Positions 1 to 5,237 of a DNA stretch of 5,237 nt are shown piece by piece. The notes below the pieces were generated by a model. That model searched no databases, was not told the origin of the DNA, and saw only the letters and a list, made by a program, of their open reading frames with translations. Positions within the stretch are counted from its first letter, which is position 1; every line of letters starts with the position of its first letter. Origin of the DNA: Flavobacteriaceae bacterium (GTDB taxonomy: Bacteria > Bacteroidota > Bacteroidia > Flavobacteriales > Flavobacteriaceae); assembly GCA_016763215.1 (NCBI GenBank), contig JAESUF010000214.1, positions 1 to 5,237 of the forward strand, written 5' to 3'. The translations under genes and the position numbers were made by a program.

Positions 1-444
1 AATCACAGCCCTTTTACATGCTTTATTATTAGGTGCGTGAACTTCTAAATTGTCTAAATCTTGTTTGTGATACATTCCCATTACACCTTTAAGATCTTGA
101 CCTGGCCACCCAAACTTATTAGGTTTAGAACCCGTAGCAATTACCAATTTATCAAAAGATAATACATCTCCATTTGAAAAATTTAATTGCTTGTTACTTG
201 TATCAATATCGTTAACAAACCCTTTTTTCAAATTGATTCTGTTCTTTTTCCAAAACCAAGATTCGTAAGGTTGTGTATGTTCAAATTTTTGATGTCCCAT
301 GTAAACATACATAAGAGCGGTACGTGAGAAAAAATAATCTGTTTCTGCAGAAACAATGGTAATTTCTTTGTCGGAGTTCTTGCGAATATGCCTTGCGGTT
401 GTAACTCCTGAAATTCCATTTCCAATGATAACGATGTGCTCCAT
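1..444 (-). CDS. FAD-dependent NAD(P)H oxidoreductase, N-terminal 148 codons (3' end cut by window edge)
   Basis: This is the N-terminal half of a flavoprotein of the pyridine-nucleotide oxidoreductase fold (Pyr_redox_2 type), presumably cytoplasmic. Reading from ATG at 444-442, the protein begins MEHIVIIGNGISGVTTARHI. It has the FAD Rossmann motif GNGISG at residues 8-13 and an acidic residue E34 at the end of the second strand, where the FAD ribose is normally held. The second FAD signature, VIATGSKP, is at 101-108. The frame is open to base 1 and stops at KRAVI, just where the second (NAD(P)H-binding) Rossmann glycine motif would be expected. No CxxxxC redox pair is seen near residue 40; the segment there reads YFFSRTALMYVYMG, which argues against a disulfide reductase and for a ferredoxin-reductase-like or related class. 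Substrate and electron partner cannot be told. It is divergent from the gene at 607. No Shine-Dalgarno or clear promoter was found in the 162-bp spacer. Confidence 0.9.
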   Translation of the reverse strand, partial: MEHIVIIGNGISGVTTARHIRKNSDKEITIVSAETDYFFSRTALMYVYMGHQKFEHTQPYESWFWKKNRINLKKGFVNDIDTSNKQLNFSNGDVLSFDKLVIATGSKPNKFGWPGQDLKGVMGMYHKQDLDNLEVHAPNNKACKRAVI

Positions 445-606
445 AGTTTTATATATAGTTGTGGTATCTGTCGAAGTTAATAAGAATTTCTTAAAGACTC
501 TTTCTAGTTTAGAATGGATATAAATAGTATTTTTTTGAAAGTAATTAAAAATATCCTCGACGTATATCACGATTACGAATTAAAATTTCACACAATACCA
601 TACATT

Positions 607-1476
607 ATGAAACGAATATTATTAATTGCTTTATTATTAATTAGTTACCATGGGTTTTCTCAGGATGATGGGGGAGCAGATACAAAAAGCAACATTCAAA
701 CCTACACACCTTCAAAATTATTAAATAAAGGTCAGTGGGACATCAAATGGTTTAACAATCTTTATACACAAACAAAAAGCACATTCACTAGTGGAAAAGA
801 ACCAAGACAAACATTTTTTACATCTTCGGTAGCTGTTTTTACAGGTGTTTCTGAAAATAACGCTCTTAATATTGGTTTGTTATTAGAGTTTAGATCTAAT
901 GTAATAGGAGGGAGAAAAGCACTAGCTGCATTGAGTTTTGGTAATGATGGTATTACGGAAAGATCAGGCTTAACTTCTTTTGCACCGGCAATTAAGTACA
1001 ATCCATTTAAGAAAATTAAAAACTTTACGGTTCAAACAGCAATTCATATTCCATTAGTAGATAATGAAACAGAGAATGGGATCTTTTTAGATCAGAAAGG
1101 ATTTATATTTCAAAATAGTTTCTTTTATGATTACACCTTTCCAAGTGGTGATTGGCAATTGTTTACAGAATTGAATTCTGAATTTAACTTTGGAAAGAAA
1201 TCGGAGAGTTTTGCAAATAATAGTTGGAATATTATTCCGGGTATTTTCTTGAGCTACTTCCCAAGTAAGAAGTTTACCATTTTAGCTTTGGCACAACATG
1301 CACAAAGAATTGATTTAGGAAATGATTTTGCACAAGATTTTACTGCAATCGGTGGAGGTGCAAAATACCAGATAAGTAAAGTATTGAATATTGAAACCTT
1401 GTATACTAATTTTATAAGAGGAAACAATACGGGCTTAGGTCAAACATTTAACATTGGTTTAAGAGCCTTGTTTTAA
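607..1476 (+). CDS. outer-membrane beta-barrel protein, function unknown (289 aa)
   Basis: The frame is open from an ATG at 514. I choose the ATG at 607 because it begins directly with a signal peptide (MKRILLIALLLISYHGFSQ, likely cut between S18 and Q19). The 514 start would bury that signal behind 31 charged and mixed residues. The mature part, about 270 residues, has alternating hydrophobic and polar strands rich in aromatic residues: for example TFFTSSVAVFTGV near 69-81, ALNIGLLLEFRSNV near 86-99, QLFTELNSEFNFG near 184-196, and a final strand QTFNIGLRALF ending in phenylalanine. That C-terminal aromatic is typical of outer-membrane barrels. The overall shape suggests a 10-14 strand porin or transporter-like barrel similar to the MetA_deg-type families, but I do not recognise a named family, ligand or partner. 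The 27-bp gap to the following glycoside hydrolase gene suggests cotranscription, so a role linked to saccharide uptake or sensing is possible but is only inference. Confidence 0.8.
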   Translation: MKRILLIALLLISYHGFSQDDGGADTKSNIQTYTPSKLLNKGQWDIKWFNNLYTQTKSTFTSGKEPRQTFFTSSVAVFTGVSENNALNIGLLLEFRSNVIGGRKALAALSFGNDGITERSGLTSFAPAIKYNPFKKIKNFTVQTAIHIPLVDNETENGIFLDQKGFIFQNSFFYDYTFPSGDWQLFTELNSEFNFGKKSESFANNSWNIIPGIFLSYFPSKKFTILALAQHAQRIDLGNDFAQDFTAIGGGAKYQISKVLNIETLYTNFIRGNNTGLGQTFNIGLRALF

Positions 1477-1503
1477 TGAATTTCTCTAATTTAGAGCCTA
1501 ATT

Positions 1504-2505
1504 ATGAAAACACTTAGACTCTTTTTTTTATCCTTTTTTTTGTTGAGCATTTCTTTTATTGGGAATGCTCAGAAAATTAACGGAGTTAGTTTTGTTTCTT
1601 CCAGAGACAGTATTACTAGTACACATATTAACCCAGTTGTTAATGTGAATGCTAATTACACGGCTTTAATGCCTTTCGGTTTTATTAAAGAACTGTCTTC
1701 GCCAGAAATCCGTTTTAATACAAGAGGTCAATGGTTTGGAGAACGAGAACGAGGCATTAAACAATATGCCAAAGCATTGCAAAAAAAAGGCGTAAAGATT
1801 ATGATAAAGCCTCAGATTTGGGTTAGTAGAGGTGACTATACGGGGTTTATAACCATGGATACTGAAGAGAAATGGAAAGCCTTAGAAGATTCATACCAAG
1901 AGTTTATTTTAATGTATGCTGAAACTGCCCAAGAGATCAAAGCTGATATTTTTTGCATTGGTACTGAATTGGAGAAGTTTGTAGCGAACAGGCCGAAGTA
2001 TTGGAAGAATTTAATTCAAGAAATCAAAAAAATTTACAAAGGAAAACTAACGTATGCCGCCAATTGGGATGAGTTTAAACGTGTTACTTTCTGGAATCAA
2101 TTAGATTATATAGGAGTTGATGCTTATTTTCCTTTATCAGATAAAAAAACACCGACTGTTCAACAATTTGAGAAAGGGTGGAAAACTCATAAAAAAGAAA
2201 TTCAAAAGATTCAATCTAAATTTAATAAAAAGGTGCTATTTACTGAATATGGTTATAGAAGTCTTGATTTTACAGGAAAGGAACCATGGGATTCTAAAAG
2301 AGTTTCTGGGGCTATAAACTTAGAAGCTCAAACGAATGGATTGCAAGCAATTTACAATCAGTTTTGGAATGAAGATTGGTTTGCTGGAGGCTTTGTATGG
2401 AAGTGGTACCATAGACACGACCGTGTAGGAGGTGAAAATAACAATCGATTTACACCACAAAACAAACCTGCTGAAGTTTTATTGAAAAAGCTGTATGCGA
2501 ATTAA
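1504..2505 (+). CDS. secreted TIM-barrel glycoside hydrolase, GH113-like (beta-mannanase type)
   Basis: This is a 333-residue exported hydrolase, probably periplasmic or surface-exposed. A signal peptide spans residues 1-22 (..SFIGNA|Q23). The rest reads as one (beta/alpha)8 barrel with strands near GVSFVSS (27-33), EIRFNTRGQWF (68-78), KIMIKPQIWV (98-107), ADIFCIGTELE (147-157), KLTYAANWDEF (181-191), LDYIGVDAYFPL (200-211), KVLFTEYGYRS (243-253) and FAGGFVWKWY (293-302). The likely acid/base is E155 in GTELE at the end of strand 4, and the likely nucleophile is E248 in FTEYG at the end of strand 7, the clan GH-A arrangement for retaining enzymes. Length and motifs resemble GH113, whose characterised members cut beta-1,4-mannan. 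Substrate here is inferred only, and a relative annotated simply as GTA-type TIM-barrel hydrolase is possible. T154, not the usual clan GH-A asparagine, precedes the acid/base. There is no carbohydrate-binding module and no SusC/SusD pair nearby. Confidence 0.85.
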   Translation: MKTLRLFFLSFFLLSISFIGNAQKINGVSFVSSRDSITSTHINPVVNVNANYTALMPFGFIKELSSPEIRFNTRGQWFGERERGIKQYAKALQKKGVKIMIKPQIWVSRGDYTGFITMDTEEKWKALEDSYQEFILMYAETAQEIKADIFCIGTELEKFVANRPKYWKNLIQEIKKIYKGKLTYAANWDEFKRVTFWNQLDYIGVDAYFPLSDKKTPTVQQFEKGWKTHKKEIQKIQSKFNKKVLFTEYGYRSLDFTGKEPWDSKRVSGAINLEAQTNGLQAIYNQFWNEDWFAGGFVWKWYHRHDRVGGENNNRFTPQNKPAEVLLKKLYAN

Positions 2506-2604
2506 GATTTCTTCTTTTTACTTTTTGTATTAGTCGTTTCAGTACCACAACAGTTTTTCTAATAGGATTGCATAGTAAAAGAAGTTCCTCCTATGATCTT
2601 AATT
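2500..2604. repeat. nested imperfect inverted repeat downstream of the glycoside hydrolase gene
   Basis: Three pairs of complementary segments are nested in the correct order. AATTAAGAT (2500-2508, overlapping the stop codon) pairs with ATCTTAATT (2596-2604). CTTCTTTTTAC (2511-2521) pairs with GTAAAAGAAG (2575-2584) with one bulged T. TATTAG (2528-2533) pairs with CTAATA (2559-2564). Together they could fold into a long interrupted stem with a loop of about 25 bases. The right arm is followed by a short AATTTT run, so weak termination of the upstream transcript is conceivable. It could also be a remnant of a small palindromic repeat. The segments are AT-rich and low in complexity, so a chance origin is not excluded. 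Confidence 0.35.
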
Positions 2605-2637
2605 TTAAACAACCATATAATTTCTTAGTGTTCACAG

Positions 2638-2645
2638 TAAATTTG
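2638..2645 (+). promoter_or_regulatory. candidate Bacteroidota -7 promoter element for the Omp85 gene
   Basis: TAAATTTG at 2638-2645 is an exact match to the Bacteroidota primary sigma -7 consensus TAnnTTTG. It lies 38 bases before the ATG at 2684, which would put transcription start near 2652 with a leader of about 30 bases. The matching upstream TTG (-33) element is not evident at the usual 17-21 base spacing, so this is only half a promoter. It is the best candidate in the spacer, and it fits the 178-bp gap that separates this gene from the preceding unit. Confidence 0.35.
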
Positions 2646-2683
2646 GTTAATTTAGTTGTGGTAAACTCTTTTATTGTTTAATA

Positions 2684-3949
2684 ATGAAGTTAAAATTCTC
2701 TCTTTTCTGTTTTTTGATATGCGCGATGCTTCAATCCTATGGTCAAGAACAGACGATCTATGATATAAAAATTCAAGGCGCAAAAAAAACAAAAACATCT
2801 TTTGTTAAAAGTATTTTGGAGTCTAAAGTTGGACAAGCGATTGATTCTACGCTTCTAAAGAATGACATTGCGAGATTGAAAAGATTGCCTGCTATTTCAC
2901 ATGCTTATTTTCAGATTTTCCATTCTCATGATGATCACTACAATATTTTTATAACTATTGAAGAAAATTTCACCATTATACCTTTTGCGAATTTTTATAC
3001 AACAAATAATGATGAGTTTGCTTATAGAATAGGGCTGCAAGAATTTAATCTTTTTGGGCGTAGTATGACCATTGGAGGCTTTTTTCAGCATGATATTTAC
3101 AATTCTCATGCATTTAATTTTAGAGCACCTTTTTTATTCAGTAGAAAGTTGGGTTTGTCATTCAACTATCAGAAATTAACAACACAAGAGCCTGTTTTTT
3201 TCGATGATGCTACGGCAGATTATAAATACAGCAATACCTCCTATGAATTATTAGGCTTATATCAATTCAATTTTAAAAATAGGATTGAGTTTGGACTCAA
3301 TCTTTTTACAGAGGATTATCAATACAAGTTTGGAGCTACAAACCCCAATGTTCCTCAAGAGTTAATAGTAGACAAATCACTGATTAAATTCATATATGAA
3401 TACAATGCGTTGGATTATTACTATGAGAGCGTATCGGGTTTTCGAAGTACCTTCAATTTTCAATATGTAAAAGCGCAAGGAAACGAACTGCCTAATTTTT
3501 CTATCTGGTGGAATGATTTTTTTTATTACAAACGTATTGGCGAAAAAGGGAATTGGGCAAACCGATTACGAGTTGGTTTTGCGACTAATGATGAGTCTCC
3601 TTTTGCTCCTTTTTCAGTAGATAATAATGTGAACATTCGAGGGGTAGGAAATGTCATTGACCGAGGTACGGGAGTTATTCTATTAAATACTGAATACAGG
3701 CAAATTCTCTATAAAAAGAACAATATGACTATTCAGGGAAATGTATTTATTGATGCAGGTTCATGGAGGAACCCAGGCGGTGATTTTGGTGATTTCAGTA
3801 AGGAGGATAACATTCGTGTGTATCCAGGGCTAGGACTCCGGTTTATCCATAAAAAAATATACAATGCTGTTTTCCGAATCGATTATGGATATGGTATTAC
3901 CAAAAACGGAACACAAGGATTTGTTTTTGGGATTGGGCAGTATTTTTAA
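2684..3949 (+). CDS. Omp85-superfamily (BamA/TamA-like) outer-membrane protein with a single POTRA domain
   Basis: This is a 421-residue outer-membrane protein. A signal peptide spans residues 1-20 (..LQSYG|Q21). Residues about 24-95 look like one POTRA domain in beta-alpha-alpha-beta-beta order: IYDIKIQGAKKT, helices near 36-47 and 55-69, then ISHAYFQIF and YNIFITIEEN. From about residue 100 the sequence is a barrel rich in aromatic strands. It carries Omp85 hallmarks: NIRGVGN at 317-323, matching the (V/I)RG(F/Y) motif of the inward-folded loop 6 with V at the last position; VFIDAGSW at 354-361; GLGLRF at 382-387; RIDYGYG at 398-404; and a final ..GQYF ending in phenylalanine. Family members insert or export proteins or move lipids at the outer membrane. 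BamA has five POTRA domains and proteobacterial TamA three, so this short form is neither. Its client and partner are unknown. A single POTRA also occurs in patatin-fused PlpD-type proteins, but no patatin domain is present. It probably has its own transcription unit. Confidence 0.88.
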   Translation: MKLKFSLFCFLICAMLQSYGQEQTIYDIKIQGAKKTKTSFVKSILESKVGQAIDSTLLKNDIARLKRLPAISHAYFQIFHSHDDHYNIFITIEENFTIIPFANFYTTNNDEFAYRIGLQEFNLFGRSMTIGGFFQHDIYNSHAFNFRAPFLFSRKLGLSFNYQKLTTQEPVFFDDATADYKYSNTSYELLGLYQFNFKNRIEFGLNLFTEDYQYKFGATNPNVPQELIVDKSLIKFIYEYNALDYYYESVSGFRSTFNFQYVKAQGNELPNFSIWWNDFFYYKRIGEKGNWANRLRVGFATNDESPFAPFSVDNNVNIRGVGNVIDRGTGVILLNTEYRQILYKKNNMTIQGNVFIDAGSWRNPGGDFGDFSKEDNIRVYPGLGLRFIHKKIYNAVFRIDYGYGITKNGTQGFVFGIGQYF

Positions 3950-3973
3950 TTGACATTTCAATGTTTTTGTCCG

Positions 3974-4007
3974 AGGTTTTTTCAGTAAAATGAAAACCTA
4001 TATTTTT
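3974..4007 (+). terminator. probable intrinsic terminator after the Omp85 gene
   Basis: AGGTTTT (3974-3980) pairs with AAAACCT (3993-3999). Two bulged Ts (3981-3982) follow the left arm, then two further pairs (CA 3983-3984 with TG 3991-3992) close a six-base GTAAAA loop. The stem is followed by TATTTTT (4001-4007). It lies 24 bases after the stop codon at 3949, in the convergent gap before the PiT gene. The stem is short on G+C and the T run is interrupted by an A, so strength is moderate. I see no T run on the other strand, so it would not serve the PiT transcript well. Confidence 0.5.
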
Positions 4008-4050
4008 CTATTTATTGGATTCTTTGCCAAGTAGTATTGTACACTTTTTA

Positions 4051-5043
4051 TTATGAAATACTCTCAAGAATTTTAAAAACAACCCCACTTATAATAGCTG
4101 CAATAGGTAACGTAAGTACCCATGACAGAACAATCTTAGCAATCATTTTATAATCGGCCTTTTTAGTTGCAGTTCCAATGCCAAATAAAGAACCTACAGA
4201 AACATGTGTAGTAGATACTGGTAGGCCATGAACACTCGCTGTTGTAACCAATACCCCAGTAATCATATTTGCTGTAAATCCTTGGCCAGCATTCATTTTT
4301 GTTATTTTCTTACTCATGGTTTCTCCCACTTTTTTCGCGTTGAAAAGCCCACCAAGAGCCATCACAATAGCAATAGAAACCATACTCCATTCAATATCTA
4401 TGGCATTCAAAATAAGCAGTAATCCTACAATTTTTGGGGTGTCATTCAGTCCTCTTGCAAAACTGACTACACCTGAACTTAGATAGTGCAAGGAATCTAA
4501 AATTTTGTGAGTAGAGATTCCTAGAAAAGTTGGATTCTCTTTAAGTAAACTCGGAAATTGTTTTCGTAAAAACTTGAAGATTAAATAAGCAATTAAACTT
4601 AAAATAGCAGCCATTAGAGGACTTACAAACAATGGCATTAAAAAAGTATTTCCAAGTTTTTCAAAATTAAACTCAGAACCTACAGCCATCACACCTGCTC
4701 CAAAAAGAGCTCCAACCAAACTATGAGTTGTAGAGATGGGCATTCCTATCTTGGTTGCAAAAAAGACTGTGAAAGCGGCTCCTAATGCAATAGCAATAGC
4801 AAAGGTAGGTGCTTGAATCAGTTCATTAGGAACCAGCCCTTTTCCAGAAAAGTTTTTAACCAATTCGTCTGCTAAAAAAATAGCAGTAACCGCTCCAGTG
4901 AATGTTGTGATTGTGGCCCAATTAATGGCTTTTTTATAATTAGTGGTTCCAGAACCAAATAAAGTAGCAACTCCTTTGAAGTTGTCATTTGCACCATTGC
5001 TGTACGCTAAAAAACAAGCGGCAATAAAAAGAAGAATAAGCAT
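4051..5043 (-). CDS. PiT-family inorganic phosphate transporter (inner membrane)
   Basis: This is a 330-residue polytopic membrane protein of the PHO4/PiT family, which couples phosphate (often as a metal-phosphate complex) to proton or sodium entry. It has the two inverted-repeat signatures of the family: SNGANDNFKGVATLFG at 15-30 with GMPISTTHSLVGALFGAG at 100-117, then FARGLNDTPKIVGLL at 195-209 with GLPVSTTHVSVGSLFGIG at 273-290. The two halves join through a modest hydrophilic stretch around 160-185 (KFLRKQFPSLLKENPTFLG..). Hydrophobic segments are regularly spaced, giving perhaps 9-10 membrane helices. The start at 5043 places GANDN inside the first helix, as expected for short members, and the length is near that of compact PiT proteins. 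No Shine-Dalgarno or TAnnTTTG element was found upstream. Phosphate is the inferred substrate; related carriers for sulfate exist. A PhoU-like DUF47 partner is often adjacent, but none is visible. The upstream flank is the palindrome described separately. Confidence 0.93.
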   Translation of the reverse strand: MLILLFIAACFLAYSNGANDNFKGVATLFGSGTTNYKKAINWATITTFTGAVTAIFLADELVKNFSGKGLVPNELIQAPTFAIAIALGAAFTVFFATKIGMPISTTHSLVGALFGAGVMAVGSEFNFEKLGNTFLMPLFVSPLMAAILSLIAYLIFKFLRKQFPSLLKENPTFLGISTHKILDSLHYLSSGVVSFARGLNDTPKIVGLLLILNAIDIEWSMVSIAIVMALGGLFNAKKVGETMSKKITKMNAGQGFTANMITGVLVTTASVHGLPVSTTHVSVGSLFGIGTATKKADYKMIAKIVLSWVLTLPIAAIISGVVFKILESIS

Positions 5044-5110
5044 TGTAGAAATTAGTTTTTGTCTTTGAATTTTGACGTAACTATGTACTCATACTTACTT
5101 ATTTTTAAAT

Positions 5111-5145
5111 AAAAAAGCCTTTCTATAAATTAGAAAGGCTTTTTT
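5111..5145. terminator. bidirectional intrinsic terminator-like hairpin upstream of PiT
   Basis: AAAAAAGCCTTTCTA (5111-5125) is perfectly complementary to TAGAAAGGCTTTTTT (5131-5145) around a TAAAT loop. This gives a 10-bp core stem flanked by six As on the left and six Ts on the right, the classic form of a terminator active in both directions. It lies 68 bases upstream of the PiT start. In that place it most likely ends the transcript of whatever gene naturally lies upstream of PiT. If the right arm of the palindrome is an artefact, the hairpin is its probable fold-back point, and its right half may be genuine. Confidence 0.75.
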
Positions 5146-5212
5146 ATTTAAAAATAAGTAAGTATGAGTACATAGTTTCGTCAAAATTCAAAGACAAAAA
5201 CTAATTTCTACA

Positions 5213-5237
5213 ATGCTTATTCTTCTTTTTATTGCCG
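5213..5237 (+). CDS. inverted copy of the PiT start (first 8 codons, runs off the window)
   Basis: ATG at 5213 opens a frame reading MLILLFIA and one further base, identical in sequence to the start of the PiT gene on the other strand (5043 downwards). It is the mirror image created by the palindrome. It may be the start of a second, divergent PiT gene, or, more likely, no gene at all but a fold-back artefact. Nothing after the eighth codon can be seen. Confidence 0.3.

Larger units (their letters stand above)
5019..5237. repeat. 219-bp near-perfect palindrome at the window end
   Basis: Base i pairs with base 10256-i across the whole stretch. The left arm is 5019-5125, the loop TAAAT is 5126-5130 and the right arm is 5131-5237. 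Comparing the arms base by base gives 106 of 107 complementary positions; the only mismatch is T5078 against T5178. The palindrome includes the first eight codons of the PiT gene, its whole upstream region and a central terminator-like hairpin, and it is still perfect at the last base, so the true arm may be longer. A fold-back amplification or assembly artefact at a contig end is the simplest explanation; a genuine inverted duplication is the alternative. Confidence 0.97.

Noticed and set aside
228..425. 65-codon minus-strand frame within the oxidoreductase region
   Set aside because: It lies inside the well-supported oxidoreductase frame on the same strand and has no protein-family character.
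456..466. TAGTTGTGGTA, repeated exactly at 2653-2663 in another spacer
   Set aside because: One shared 11-mer is expected by chance in a sequence of this length and composition. Spacing to the nearest start codon differs in the two places.
481..493. TAAGAATTTCTTA short palindrome in the divergent spacer, considered as an operator
   Set aside because: A 6-1-6 palindrome is expected a few times by chance in 5 kb of AT-rich DNA, and there is no second copy nearby.
528..537. TATTTTTTTG as a -7 promoter element for the beta-barrel gene
   Set aside because: It has four bases rather than two between TA and TTTG, so it does not fit TAnnTTTG, and no -33 TTG is placed correctly.
514..606. Upstream in-frame ATG at 514 as the start of the beta-barrel gene
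   Set aside because: It would add 31 residues ahead of a complete signal peptide that starts at the ATG at 607. The added segment looks like untranslated leader.
762..1001. 79-codon minus-strand open frame
   Set aside because: It is antisense to the beta-barrel gene, with no recognisable features.
1484..1496. CTCTAATTTAGAG palindrome just before the glycoside hydrolase start
   Set aside because: Same chance expectation as the one at 481. It lacks a T run, and its position between two close genes gives no clear role.
2117..2317. 66-codon plus-strand open frame
   Set aside because: It is an out-of-frame shadow of the glycoside hydrolase covering its strand-7 catalytic region.
2897..3109. 70-codon minus-strand open frame
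   Set aside because: It is antisense to the Omp85 gene and low in complexity, so it is taken as a shadow.
4228..4422. 64-codon plus-strand open frame rich in Cys and His
   Set aside because: It is antisense to the PiT signature region, and the Cys/His content comes from the opposite-strand codons.

Overview
The window looks like chromosomal DNA from a member of the Flavobacteriaceae or a close relative in Bacteroidota. It is strongly AT-rich (about one third G+C by eye). No start codon is preceded by a Shine-Dalgarno sequence at normal spacing. Three successive exported proteins have signal peptides that end right before a glutamine (..GFS|Q, ..GNA|Q, ..SYG|Q), as is usual in this phylum. 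The gene content is ordinary for a marine or soil flavobacterium, and I see no defence island, CRISPR array, transposase, tRNA or rRNA.

Layout from left to right. Bases 1-444 (minus strand) hold the N-terminal half of an FAD-dependent pyridine-nucleotide oxidoreductase, cut by the window edge. A 162-bp divergent spacer follows. Bases 607-2505 (plus strand) carry two closely spaced genes, probably one transcription unit: a 289-residue outer-membrane beta-barrel protein of unknown role and a secreted TIM-barrel glycoside hydrolase resembling family GH113 (beta-mannanase type). A 178-bp spacer holds a nested inverted repeat and a candidate Bacteroidota promoter element. Bases 2684-3949 (plus) encode a short Omp85-family protein (signal peptide, one POTRA domain, beta-barrel), followed by a probable terminator. 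Bases 4051-5043 (minus) encode a PiT-family inorganic phosphate transporter, convergent with the Omp85 gene.

The strongest unusual signal is at the right edge. Bases 5019-5237 form an almost perfect palindrome (107-bp arms, one mismatch, 5-base loop) centred on a strong terminator-like hairpin. The right arm repeats the upstream region and the first eight codons of the PiT gene in inverted orientation and then runs off the end. The simplest explanation is a fold-back (snap-back) or assembly artefact at a contig end, primed by the hairpin. A true inverted duplication of the PiT gene is the alternative. Either way the real upstream neighbour of PiT cannot be read here.

Functionally, the three central genes are all envelope or secreted proteins: a barrel, a polysaccharide hydrolase and an Omp85 protein. 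The phosphate carrier sits in the inner membrane. There is no convincing sign that all of them form one pathway, and I did not find a new system here.
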